A stretch of 40,849 nucleotides of DNA from Draconibacterium sp. (GTDB taxonomy: Bacteria > Bacteroidota > Bacteroidia > Bacteroidales > Prolixibacteraceae): contig JADIYN010000053.1 in the NCBI GenBank assembly GCA_016705335.1, forward strand, positions 1 to 40,849, in the 5' to 3' direction. Shown one piece after another: positions 15,796 to 24,421 of this stretch. The position numbers and the translations under genes were made by a program. The notes under the pieces were generated by a model. The model did not search any database. It had not been told where the DNA came from and saw only the letters and a list, made by a program, of their open reading frames with translations. The first letter of the stretch is position 1. Each line of letters opens with the position of its first letter.

Positions 15796-16618
15796 TTTCT
15801 GTCAGCAATTTTGCAAACCTGAATCTGGGCATGGCTGTATTCTGTTCGAAATACCTTTTAATGAATAAAATTCTGGGCTCTTCAAAATACTCAGTTACCA
15901 ATTATTTTTTTTCTCGAAGGTTTTATAATTGTGCTGGCAACCTTACTGATTTCGCTACTTTCGCGGTTCCTGCAAATTCTTTAATCATGCAGTTTGTTGG
16001 TTAAACCTGCTTTCCGGGAACTCACTTTTTATCATCCTTTTGATTCTTGTATTTAGTATGTTAAGTCTGTTTTTCGGAATGTTGCCGGTGTTGAAATCCG
16101 TTTTTTCCTCATTCCGTTTTAATGCCGGTGAAAAAACCCGGTTAACAGTTAAAAGCGGAGGAATCAGCAATGGTTTAATTGTATTTCAATTTGCAATCTC
16201 AATTGCGCTAATAATTGCAGTTTTGGTTATTTCGAGGCAAACGGATTTTGCTTATAAAAATGGCATGGGTGTGCAGGAGAACAATATAATTTGCATGGAA
16301 TCGGTACATTCAGGTATTCAGCAAAAGTTTGAGGTTTTTAAAAAAGAATTGTTGAAATATAACAGCATTCAGTCAGTTTCGGCAATGATGGAACCTCCGG
16401 GCGGTGAGGCAAACGATATGTTCCCATTCGAAATGGAAGGATATAAACCCGGCAAACAGGAAGAGCAATTTGATGGAATTGGCGTTTTTCCATGCGATTA
16501 TTCGTTTGCATCGATTTTTAATTTACAGTTTTTAAGCGAACCAACTTTAACGAAAAGAATGCTGATGCCGATGGTTCGGGAGAATATATTATTAACGAAG
16601 CAGCCATGCGCAGGTTAA
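15786..16618 (+). pseudogene. ABC permease P6, central part (TMs and second periplasmic half, frameshifted)
   Basis: It reads TM2 (LLISVSNFANLNL), NKILGSSKYSVTNYFF in place of the usual coupling motif, then frame changes between 15905 and 16020. An open piece at 16040-16618 has TMs LVFSMLSLFFGMLPV and GLIVFQFAISIALIIAVLVI and the start of the second periplasmic domain. The frame breaks again near 16555 to give SGEYIINEAAMRRLNY. The first-half coupling segment lacks EIGIRK, as in some family members. Confidence 0.65.
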
Positions 16619-17067
16619 ACTATACCAAACCGAATGAAATTGTTGGTAAAGAGTTCAAACTTAATTTTTCGCAAGGTGGAGATGAAGTTATTAAGATTCC
16701 ACGCGGAAAAATTATTGGCGTTGTAAAAGACTTTCATCTTTCGAGTATGAAAAAGGAGATTGAACCACTTGTTTTGTTTAAACGCGAAAATTTGTGGCTG
16801 ATTAATTTTGTGGTTTCATACAATCCGAAATGCAGGAGAGCAATTGCCGATATGTCGAAAGTGTGGAATTCGCTTTTTCCTGAGTACCCTTTTCAGTTTA
16901 AATATGTGGGAAACATGTATCAACAGGTTTATAAATCTGAATTTTTGCAGGCAAAACTCTTAAGCATATTTACAGTAATTGCATTGTTTATTTGTTCCAT
17001 TGGCTTATTCGGATTGTCATTGATTATCACACAGCACCGTACAAAGGAATTGGTGTGCGAAAAGTGA
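16606..17067 (+). CDS. ABC permease P6, second periplasmic domain fragment
   Basis: Genuine from about 16560. It contains NEIVGKEFKL, KIIGVVKDFHLSSMKKEIEPLV, a TM (IFTVIALFICSIGLFGLSL) and the start of the coupling motif (HRTKEL). There the expected IGVRKVNSAK is broken by missing bases at about 17050-17085. The Met at 16606 is internal. Confidence 0.72.
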   Translation: MRRLNYTKPNEIVGKEFKLNFSQGGDEVIKIPRGKIIGVVKDFHLSSMKKEIEPLVLFKRENLWLINFVVSYNPKCRRAIADMSKVWNSLFPEYPFQFKYVGNMYQQVYKSEFLQAKLLSIFTVIALFICSIGLFGLSLIITQHRTKELVCEK

Positions 17068-17095
17068 ACAGCGCCAAGTTTCGGAAATTCTTGCC

Positions 17096-17329
17096 ATGCT
17101 GAACAAAGATTTTATGAAATGGGTTGTCATTGCATTTGTAGTGGCTTGCCCGTTTGCATATTTTGCCATGAATAAATGGCTGGAAAACTTCGCTTATAAA
17201 ATTGAGTTGAGCTGGTGGATTTTTGCCTTATCCGGTTTGCTGGCATTGGGAATTGCGTTGTTGACGGTTTCGTTTCAATCATGGAAGGCAGCAAGACGAA
17301 ATCCGGTGGAGGCACTGAGATATGAATAG
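17096..17329 (+). CDS. ABC permease P6, C-terminal fragment
   Basis: Two final TM segments of P6 after the coupling motif (MLNKDFMKWVVIAFVVA onward). The end, LLTVSFQSWKAARRNPVEALRYE, is close to P2 at both protein and DNA level. It is the last gene of the array; a hairpin and a terminator follow directly. Confidence 0.78.
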   Translation: MLNKDFMKWVVIAFVVACPFAYFAMNKWLENFAYKIELSWWIFALSGLLALGIALLTVSFQSWKAARRNPVEALRYE

Positions 17330-17360
17330 TGAGGGTTTCACTTAAAGTGAAGCCCTCACT
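17328..17360. repeat. Intergenic hairpin, family copy C
   Basis: AGTGAGGG (17328-17335) pairs with CCCTCACT (17353-17360) and TTCACTT with AAGTGAA inside, with one G-T wobble, leaving a single-base apex. It starts within the P6 stop codon and shares GAGGGTTTCACTT with hairpin A at 276-308. There is no T-tract. Confidence 0.65.
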
Positions 17361-17389
17361 AAAGCCAAATGGGATTTGGTAGAGCAAGA

Positions 17390-17421
17390 AAACGGCGGAA
17401 AAGTTTCTTTTTCCGCCGTTT
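17390..17421. terminator. Bidirectional terminator between the permease array and the efflux operon
   Basis: A perfect 13-base stem AAACGGCGGAAAA (17390-17402) and TTTTCCGCCGTTT (17409-17421) encloses a 6-base loop. T-rich sequence follows on both strands (TTTGCATTTT to the right; TTTTCTTG to the left on the minus strand). It lies between the convergent P6 (stop 17329) and RND gene (stop 17443), where a shared intrinsic terminator is expected. Confidence 0.75.
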
Positions 17422-17442
17422 GCATTTTAAAACCGGTTGATA

Positions 17443-18168
17443 TTATTTCTTATTCAGCTTTTTAATTCTTTTCAGATTTTTGCGTCGTGCAATTTTTAGT
17501 TTCATCACATAATCGAGTTCATACAAAGCAGGCACAAACATTAAAGTGAGGAAGGTTGCAAAACTTAACCCGAAAATAATTGACCATGCCAGTGGACCCC
17601 AAAAAGCAACATTGTCGCCACCAAAATAAATATGTGGATTTAGTTCGGTAAACAAGGTTGTAAAATTGATATTCAACCCAACAGCCAGTGGAACCAAGCC
17701 AAGCATGGTTGCGGTTGCAGTAAGAATTACCGGGGTCATACGGGTTTTTCCACCTTCAATAATTGCCCGGCGGGTTGGCATTCCTTCGGCTTTTTTGGCG
17801 TCAATAAATTCAACAATCAGAATTCCGTTTCGCACAACAATACCACCCAGAGCAACAATTCCCAATCCTGTCATCATGATTACGATATCCATGTTGAAAA
17901 TGATAATACCCAGCAAAACACCTATTATACTGAAAATAACTTCACTAAGGATGATAAGGGATTTGCTGACCGATGCAAACTGTGTAATCAGAATAAAGAA
18001 AATTGCACCAATTGCGATAACCATTGCTTTTAAAAGGAACGCAGCTGTTTCTGCCTGATCTTCCTGTTCACCTGTCAGTTTAATTTCAGTTCCAGGGTGA
18101 AGATTAAATCTTTTAGCTTCCCGGTTTATGATTGGCACAATGTCGTTGGCCGAATATCCCGAAAGCAC
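17443..18168 (-). CDS. RND efflux transporter, C-terminal fragment
   Basis: The last third of the RND pump: the end of the second porter domain (NREAKRFNLHPGTEIKLTGEQEDQ) and TM8-TM12. TM10 reads GGIVVRNGILIVEF, where AcrB has the proton-relay lysine (K940 in Escherichia coli numbering); here the position appears to be Arg. It is followed by RAIIEGGKTRMTPVILTATATMLGLVPLA, a conserved RND block. The Met at 18168 is internal. One C is missing near 18197, which splits the gene from 18126-20834. It ends in a basic tail. Confidence 0.88.
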   Translation of the reverse strand: MLSGYSANDIVPIINREAKRFNLHPGTEIKLTGEQEDQAETAAFLLKAMVIAIGAIFFILITQFASVSKSLIILSEVIFSIIGVLLGIIIFNMDIVIMMTGLGIVALGGIVVRNGILIVEFIDAKKAEGMPTRRAIIEGGKTRMTPVILTATATMLGLVPLAVGLNINFTTLFTELNPHIYFGGDNVAFWGPLAWSIIFGLSFATFLTLMFVPALYELDYVMKLKIARRKNLKRIKKLNKK

Positions 18169-20834
18169 ATTCGAGTAAATTGTAATAATACGTTTTGGTC
18201 CAAACGTTTAATTCCGGCATATGATGAGGTGTAATCAATTTTGGCAACGGTTGAAAGCGGGATACTGCGTAACATTCCCGAATTCATATCGCGGTAAGTA
18301 ATTTCAAGATTTACAAGTGAGTTGATATTTTTCCGCACATTTTCATCATAGCGGAGCATAATCGGGTACTCATCTTCATCCTGTTTTAGTTTCGAAATTT
18401 CTTTTCCGTAAAGGGCTGTGCGTATTTCAAGCCCGATTTGTCCGGTAGAAAGTCCCAAACGCTGTGCACGGTCGCGGTCAATTTGAACAATTATTTCGGG
18501 TGAATTCATTTCGAAATCTGACTTCAGTTCTTCAACACCTGGAATATTCAACGAATCAATATAATGGCGAAAAGCATAGGCATCTACAATAAGATCTTCA
18601 AGATCTTCGCTTGTAACCTCAATGTTTATTGGTTTCCCGGTAGGTGGCCCGTTTTGGTCTTTATCCACAGTAATTTCAACTCCCGGAATATTTACAATCT
18701 CTTTTCTCAGCATTTCGAGATATTCTGTTGTGCTGTATTCAGAAGTCCTGTGTTTGTGTTCAACAAAATTGATAGAAACTTTTCCGCGGTTAAATGGCGT
18801 TCCGGTTGTTGTAAATCCTTGTTCTTCGGCGCCAATTGTAACGTTCGAAATAATAGATTCAACATCGGGATTGTTTTCCCCCATTATTTTGTAAACGCGT
18901 TGTTCGGCAATTCTTGTAACACTGTCGGTTACATTTTGGTCAGTTCCACCGGGCATTTTAATGTACACATAAATGTTGTTCGGGTCGCTGTTCGGGAAAA
19001 ATAAAACTGTTGGTTTTACAGCTCCTGTTATAAATATGGTTACAAAAAACAACCCGATCATTCCAACCAAAATCCAAACCGGGCGGCTTCCAATTAATAT
19101 TAAACGAAGTTCCCGTTCATATTCCCTCAAAACCCAGGGCCATAATTTATTCTGAAATACGTCGATGGCTTTTTTGATCACAAAATGGAAAAGAAGAATC
19201 AGTAACACTGCAAAAACAAGGAAATTAGCTATTCCATATACTTTGGTGATATAGAAAATTGCGGCAAATGCAAGCATTATTATTATGGTGATTTTGACTT
19301 TCCGCCATCCGCTTCCTTTCTGAAAATCTTCATCGTATTCATGTTTCATAAACGAAACAGCAAATACAGGGTTAAAAACATAAGCTACAAACAGCGAGGC
19401 AAACAGTGTAATTATAAGCGTTACAGGCAGATAATGCATAAACTGACCTACGATTCCGGGCCAGAATGCCAACGGGAAAAATGGCGCCAGCGTTGTGAGT
19501 GTACCCGATAAAATGGGCATAAAAACTTCACCGGCTGCTTTCTTGGCCGCAATATTTATATCGGGGTTGAAACGGTGCAGCCGGTGTGTATTTTCGATAA
19601 CAACAATTGCATCGTCAACCACAATTCCGAGGGCAAAAATAAATGCGAACATCACAATCATGTTCATGGTAAAACCAAGTCCCGGAATTACAAGGTAAGC
19701 AACAAATATGGAAAGCGGAACCGACAAACCGACAAAGAATGCGTTTGTAAAACCCATAAAAAACATAAGCACAATAGTTACAAGAATGAAACCGATAATT
19801 ATTGTATTGTTCAGCTCTTCAAGCGTGTTGCGTGTGTGAAGACTTTGGTCGCCGGTGATGGTTACATCCATTCCTTTCGGATATTGGTTGTTTTTCAGGT
19901 CTTCAACAATTTCTACTATCTGGTCGGAAGCATCCAAAAGATTGGCGCCGTTTTTCTTGATTACGTTTAGTGTAATTACGTTTTTGCCATCCAAACGGGC
20001 AAAACTTTCCTGTTCCTTAAAGCTGTCGTTAATTTTTGCAATATCGCTAAGCTTTACAAAAGCACCGCTCGATGAGTGAACAACGATATTTCTGATTGTT
20101 TCAACATCTTTAAACTGTCCAACAACCCGAACTGTATTCCGTACTCCGTTGTTGGTTAAAATTCCGCCCGAAATGGTCATATTCTCCATTGAAACCGCGC
20201 GCTCAATATCGCTGAAAGTTACTTTTGCGGCCTGCATTTTAAAAATGTCGGCATCAATTTGTATTTCGCGATCGAGTGCACCAACAATGTCAACGCGGGT
20301 AATTTCCTTCAGACCTTCAATTTTGTCCTGTGTTATTTCGGCAAAGTGTTTTAGCTTGTCCAAATCAAAATCGCCCGAAATATTTAGGAACATAACCGGC
20401 ATTGCCGAAATGTCGATATCCATAATATCTGGTTCATTTGGCAAGTCGGTGGGCAATTCGCTTTTTGCTTTGTCAACTGCATCACGCACACGTTGTTTGG
20501 CTGTTTCGATTGAAAGATCGGGGTCGAACTCAACAATAATTGAAGAGAAATCGGGGACTGAATTACTAGTAATATTTTTTACATCCGAAATTGATTTCAA
20601 TTCATTTTCAAGAGGGCGGGTCACAAGGTTTTCGATATCTTCAGGCGAAGTTCCGGGATAGGCTGTATTTACAACTATATAAGGAATTACAACCTGTGGA
20701 AACTGCTCTTTTGGTATTGCAAAGTAATTCATCAAACCAAGCACGGAGATGAAAATGGCAAGCACATAAATACTTGTGCGGTTGTCAATTGCCCAGCTTG
20801 TTGCGAAAAACTGTTTGAATTTATTTTCTTTCAT
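18126..20834 (-). CDS. RND efflux transporter permease (AcrB/HAE1 type), N-terminal fragment
   Basis: An inner-membrane proton/drug antiporter of about 1,120 residues when rejoined. TM1 is about 20-38. The start of the porter domain (FPQVVIPYIVVNTAYPGTSPEDIE, about 46-69) is typical. TM2-TM6 span about 345-500, with the proton-relay pair Asp407-Asp408 in GIVVDDAIVVIEN, at the same numbers as in AcrB. TM7 is about 585-605. It should work with the membrane-fusion and TolC genes just upstream, spanning the envelope from inner to outer membrane. The substrate cannot be read from sequence; drugs, detergents or bile-like compounds are the family norm. The stop in this frame (about 18126) is caused by one missing base near 18197. 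Confidence 0.92.
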   Translation of the reverse strand: MKENKFKQFFATSWAIDNRTSIYVLAIFISVLGLMNYFAIPKEQFPQVVIPYIVVNTAYPGTSPEDIENLVTRPLENELKSISDVKNITSNSVPDFSSIIVEFDPDLSIETAKQRVRDAVDKAKSELPTDLPNEPDIMDIDISAMPVMFLNISGDFDLDKLKHFAEITQDKIEGLKEITRVDIVGALDREIQIDADIFKMQAAKVTFSDIERAVSMENMTISGGILTNNGVRNTVRVVGQFKDVETIRNIVVHSSSGAFVKLSDIAKINDSFKEQESFARLDGKNVITLNVIKKNGANLLDASDQIVEIVEDLKNNQYPKGMDVTITGDQSLHTRNTLEELNNTIIIGFILVTIVLMFFMGFTNAFFVGLSVPLSIFVAYLVIPGLGFTMNMIVMFAFIFALGIVVDDAIVVIENTHRLHRFNPDINIAAKKAAGEVFMPILSGTLTTLAPFFPLAFWPGIVGQFMHYLPVTLIITLFASLFVAYVFNPVFAVSFMKHEYDEDFQKGSGWRKVKITIIIMLAFAAIFYITKVYGIANFLVFAVLLILLFHFVIKKAIDVFQNKLWPWVLREYERELRLILIGSRPVWILVGMIGLFFVTIFITGAVKPTVLFFPNSDPNNIYVYIKMPGGTDQNVTDSVTRIAEQRVYKIMGENNPDVESIISNVTIGAEEQGFTTTGTPFNRGKVSINFVEHKHRTSEYSTTEYLEMLRKEIVNIPGVEITVDKDQNGPPTGKPINIEVTSEDLEDLIVDAYAFRHYIDSLNIPGVEELKSDFEMNSPEIIVQIDRDRAQRLGLSTGQIGLEIRTALYGKEISKLKQDEDEYPIMLRYDENVRKNINSLVNLEITYRDMNSGMLRSIPLSTVAKIDYTSSYAGIKRLDQNVLLQFTRMCFRDIRPTTLCQS

Positions 20835-20857
20835 AATAATTTGTCATTTTTTGAAAA

Positions 20858-21976
20858 TTAGAAAGTTAGTTTCTGACCTTCGGTCATGTTCAGGAATCCG
20901 GCAGTAATAATTTTCTCGCCCGCTGTAATTCCTTCCAAAACTTCAACTGTACCATCGTAATCCAAACCGGTTTTTATATTTCTTTTTTCAGAAATCCACT
21001 CATTGCCATTTTGTTTGGCAATAAAAATGAATTTACCTTCCTGGTTTCCCTGGATATAAGTTACCGGAATGCAAAATGCGTTTTCGTTTGTGTAGTCCTT
21101 AATTCTTACATAGGCGATCATGTTGGCACGGAGCCCGATTTCTCTTGCCGAAATTTTACATTCCACTTTAAAAGTGCGGTTTGTAGGATCGATAAAACGG
21201 CTTGTAAAATTGAGTTTTGTTTCAATTTCCTTTCCCAAATCGGGGAAACTTACAATTGCCGGATCACCATCTTTAATTTTTGTTGAATGTGCCTCAGAAA
21301 CTTCAGCAGTGATTTTAGCGACATTCATATTGATTACCCTGATGATGGAGTTGGGAGTACCGGGCGATGCCATTTGCCCAACACGAACAGGGACACTTTC
21401 AACCGTACCTGAAATTGGTGATACTATTTGCGCCATTTTAATCTGTTCTTCAACTGTACTCAAACGCCTTTCGAGCGATTCTTTTGAGTTTTTGGCTTGC
21501 AGGTACTGAACTTCGCTACCAATTTTTTTGTCCCAAAGAGCCGACTGCTTTTCGAAAATATTATTTGCAAGTTCGAGCTGGGTTTTTACTTCTTCAATGG
21601 TTTGTTTCAAAACCTGGGCATCAAGTTCGGCCAATACCTGTCCTTTTTTTACCTGTGTTCCTTCCTGTACATAAACTGCGGTTACAAGTCCGGCCATCTG
21701 TGGACTGACAGCAATGTTCTGATCGCCGTCAACTATTCCCTGCACTTTGATATAATGGTTGAATACGCAACCTTCTGCATCGGTAACTGATACCGGTATT
21801 CCTTTTACTTCTGCTTTTTCGCCTGTTGGATTAATTTCGGCGGAAAGCTGCTCAATTTGAATATTAAGCTGGTCGCGTTCCGATTTCAATTTTTCAAGTT
21901 CGGCTTTTTTGTCGGTATTTTGGCTGCATGAAACCATAAATACAAATGCAACTGCGGTGTAAATAAGTTTTTTCAT
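20858..21976 (-). CDS. Efflux periplasmic adaptor (membrane-fusion) lipoprotein
   Basis: A 372-residue RND adaptor. The signal ends in a lipobox-like FMVSC, with Cys17 the likely lipidated residue. A short coiled coil (about 24-48) precedes the barrel-sandwich/lipoyl part (about 75-110, GLVTAVYVQEGTQVKKGQVLAELD). A helical hairpin (about 112-170, EVKTQLELANNIFEKQ onward) would contact TolC, followed by the second lipoyl half (ISGTVESVPVRVGQMASPG) and beta-barrel and membrane-proximal domains. It is intact. It lies 23 bases before the RND gene and 56 after the TolC gene, in one operon. Confidence 0.92.
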   Translation of the reverse strand: MKKLIYTAVAFVFMVSCSQNTDKKAELEKLKSERDQLNIQIEQLSAEINPTGEKAEVKGIPVSVTDAEGCVFNHYIKVQGIVDGDQNIAVSPQMAGLVTAVYVQEGTQVKKGQVLAELDAQVLKQTIEEVKTQLELANNIFEKQSALWDKKIGSEVQYLQAKNSKESLERRLSTVEEQIKMAQIVSPISGTVESVPVRVGQMASPGTPNSIIRVINMNVAKITAEVSEAHSTKIKDGDPAIVSFPDLGKEIETKLNFTSRFIDPTNRTFKVECKISAREIGLRANMIAYVRIKDYTNENAFCIPVTYIQGNQEGKFIFIAKQNGNEWISEKRNIKTGLDYDGTVEVLEGITAGEKIITAGFLNMTEGQKLTF

Positions 21977-22032
21977 TTCTATTATTATTTATTTTTATTT
22001 TCGATGATTGGAATGTGTTTGAAATCAATATT

Positions 22033-23376
22033 TTAATTTGAAATCTGATTGATATTGTACAGTTTTTCGAGTTTTGTTATCGCTCCCTGCAATTCGAACA
22101 TGAACTGGTAATAGTTGGTAAGGTTTGTCAAAAACTGGTTTTGGCTGTTCATCAAATCGAGACTTGTTGACATTCCCTGCCTGTATTTTTCAAGTGTTCG
22201 CAAATAAATTTCCTCGGAAAGCTCTTTACTTAGTTTCTGGTTCTTGTACTTTTCGGCTTTTATATCAACATCATTTTTCAATTGGTTTGCCTGCATTACC
22301 AGGCTGCTTGAAACAAACCTGCGTGTATTTTCAGTTTTTTCAAGCTCCAGTTTTTTCTGTTCGATAAGCCATTTTCTCTGTCCGCTGTGGAAAATTGGCA
22401 AGCTAAGGTTAACGCCAAATAAATCTTTGGGTGTAAAATCGAAGGCCGGCGTATTGAGTTTCTGTGTTCGGTTATAAAACCCATTTATTACAGGCAAATA
22501 ATTACTTTTTTCAACTTTTACATTTAATTCGGCTAACTCTTTTGAGGTTAACACCAGCTTGTAATCAACATTGTTTTCAAGTACAAATTGTTCCTGTACC
22601 AACTGGTTGCTTTCCAACATTAGTAATTCATAGCTGTCTGTACTGTCAGAAAGTGTTACAGGAGTGGTTTCTTCCATTCCCAACTGTATTTTTAAAAGAC
22701 GGTATGACATGTCGAGATTGCTTTCAACCTGGTTAATCGAGTTACGTAAAATGTTGGCAGTTACTTCAAGTTGGTCAACATCAGTTTTTTCCATAAACCC
22801 CTGATTAAACATTTCCGAAATTTCGTATTTTGTTTTCATTACGTTTTCGAGATTTTGTTTTAGTATTTTCAGGCTTTCTTCAGAGAGTTGAATCATTTGG
22901 TAAGTGTTGGTTACCGTTTCGTTTACATCCAACCTTGTTTTTTCATCGTTTTGAAGCGACAAATTGTAATACACTTTTGAAGCCTGAACACCAACAATAT
23001 AAGCCCCGTTAAAAATAAGTTGCGAAGCAGTAATGTCGGTCGTTAAGTTGTGCTTTACGCCCAGTTCTATTGGCTCGGCCGGTGCGGCATTCGGATCGTC
23101 GCTCGGCATCCCAAACGAAATAGTTGGCACTTTTGGCAAAAACTGATAGGCAGATTTTAAATCGACATGAGGAAGCCCCATTGCAATTGTTTCTTTAATC
23201 TTCTTTTGCGCAATTTCCAGATCGAGTTTCGAATTCAGCACATTTGTGTTTTTTTCCTGTGCAATTTGAAGGGCCTCCTGCAATGATAACTGCATTGGCT
23301 CCTGTGCTGATAATCCAAATGTTCCGATTAGAAATAAGGATAGCAGCAAAAGTTTTTGTTTTTGTTTTCTGAACAT
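22033..23376 (-). CDS. TolC-family outer-membrane efflux protein
   Basis: A 447-residue outer-membrane channel. The signal peptide is about 1-25 (LLLLSLFLIGTFGLSAQ). Two OEP repeats follow, each rich in long amphipathic helices (LSLQEALQIAQEKNTNVLNSKLD opens the first). PVINGFYNRTQKL and LFGVNLSLPIFHSGQRKWLIEQ are typical strand/helix transitions of the second. Length and layout fit the family and the gene is intact. It is the second gene of the efflux operon and gives the exit duct for the adaptor/RND complex. Confidence 0.92.
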   Translation of the reverse strand: MFRKQKQKLLLLSLFLIGTFGLSAQEPMQLSLQEALQIAQEKNTNVLNSKLDLEIAQKKIKETIAMGLPHVDLKSAYQFLPKVPTISFGMPSDDPNAAPAEPIELGVKHNLTTDITASQLIFNGAYIVGVQASKVYYNLSLQNDEKTRLDVNETVTNTYQMIQLSEESLKILKQNLENVMKTKYEISEMFNQGFMEKTDVDQLEVTANILRNSINQVESNLDMSYRLLKIQLGMEETTPVTLSDSTDSYELLMLESNQLVQEQFVLENNVDYKLVLTSKELAELNVKVEKSNYLPVINGFYNRTQKLNTPAFDFTPKDLFGVNLSLPIFHSGQRKWLIEQKKLELEKTENTRRFVSSSLVMQANQLKNDVDIKAEKYKNQKLSKELSEEIYLRTLEKYRQGMSTSLDLMNSQNQFLTNLTNYYQFMFELQGAITKLEKLYNINQISN

Positions 23377-23388
23377 TGTTAATGGAAA

Positions 23389-24048
23389 TTATTGGTTACT
23401 AATATTTTTATTATTCTGTTTTATTTCCGATTTTCTTTTTTCGAAATATTCAATCCCTTTTGCAGTTGAAATTGCCCGAATATGATTTTCGAACATCGCT
23501 TCAAAAACCTGGTCAGATGTAATATTTTCAACCATGCAGTAATCTTTTTCATGCATTTCAACAAGGTTTCTCACATATAAACCTGCAGTAAGTTCAACGT
23601 TTACATCCGGGCGATAAAGTCCTTCACTGATTCCTTTTTGAATGTTCATACTGATTCGGTTAAAAATGTGGTTGTGCTTTTTTAGAATAAATTGATTAAA
23701 GATAGGCTCGTAATATTTTTTCAATTCAAACTTTAGTTGTGTGTTTAACCTGCTCATTTCGTCGGCAACCAAAATACTGACCTGAATTAAAATATCAATT
23801 GCATTTAAATCGTCCAGTTTACATTTCGATAGCTTTTCGCTCCATTTCATTTCATCGTAGTAGAAAAGTTTTTCAATTAAATCTTCTTTACTTTTAAAGT
23901 ATTGATAGAGTGTTTTTTTCGAAATTTTCAGCTTGCGGCTGATATCATCCATGTTTAGATTTCGGATCCCAAATTCATAAAACAATTCGATTACCCGATC
24001 GAGTATTGCCCTTAATTTGGGATCGTTTAAAACTAATTCGTCATCCAT
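23389..24048 (-). CDS. TetR/AcrR-family transcriptional regulator
   Basis: A 219-residue one-component repressor type. The N-terminal helix-turn-helix is about 28-55 (IRNLNMDDISRKLKISKKTLYQYFKSK), typical TetR. The helical C-terminal half would bind the inducer and dimerise. It is the first gene of the efflux operon, ending 12 bases before the TolC start. It probably represses its own operon through the inverted repeat 41 bases upstream (24089-24121). The inducer is unknown. Confidence 0.92.
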   Translation of the reverse strand: MDDELVLNDPKLRAILDRVIELFYEFGIRNLNMDDISRKLKISKKTLYQYFKSKEDLIEKLFYYDEMKWSEKLSKCKLDDLNAIDILIQVSILVADEMSRLNTQLKFELKKYYEPIFNQFILKKHNHIFNRISMNIQKGISEGLYRPDVNVELTAGLYVRNLVEMHEKDYCMVENITSDQVFEAMFENHIRAISTAKGIEYFEKRKSEIKQNNKNISNQ

Positions 24049-24088
24049 TTTTTATTTTTAATATATTTTGCAGCAAATAAACGGAAAC

Positions 24089-24121
24089 ATTTTAGACATA
24101 AAACGTTTCCATGTCTAAAAT
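24089..24121. promoter_or_regulatory. Candidate TetR operator of the efflux operon
   Basis: ATTTTAGACAT (24089-24099) and ATGTCTAAAAT (24111-24121) form a perfect 11-base inverted repeat with an 11-base spacer. A second, nested symmetry is GGAAAC (24083-24088) with GTTTCC (24105-24110), and the 8-base palindrome AAACGTTT lies at 24101-24108. It lies 41 bases upstream of the TetR start codon, where autoregulation is expected. On the minus strand a box close to TAnnTTTG (TTTATTTG) lies just downstream of it. The rest of 24122-24372 shows no gene or clear signal. Confidence 0.7.
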
Positions 24122-24372
24122 TGTTTATTTGTTAATAATGATTCAAAATTGAGAAAATACTTTTTAAGGAGAATAAAAAGTTGGACGACCATGTATTATA
24201 AATAGGTGAATAACTGTTTTTTGGAGGTGAAGGAAAATCGTGTATTTGAAAAACTGTATTCTTTGACAGTTATTTATTTGAAAAGAATTGCTGAATTGTT
24301 TGTTAATTGAACAATTTGCAAACAAACAGCAAAAGATTCACATTAAGCAATTAAATTGCAGAAAATTGCAAT

Positions 24373-24406
24373 AAAAAAAAGATGCATTTATTTGATTAAA
24401 TGCATC
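24373..24406 (-). terminator. Intrinsic terminator of the 24422-24829 gene
   Basis: GATGCATTTA (24381-24390) and TAAATGCATC (24397-24406) form a perfect 10-base stem with a 6-base loop. On the minus strand it is followed by eight T residues (24380-24373). It starts 16 bases after the stop of the minus-strand gene, the textbook position. Confidence 0.85.
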
Positions 24407-24421
24407 TTATAGATTTAAAAC

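Noticed and set aside
18564..20661. Several long plus-strand open frames opposite the RND gene
   Set aside because: All overlap a well-conserved RND coding region and show no recognisable domain. They reflect codon bias on the other strand.
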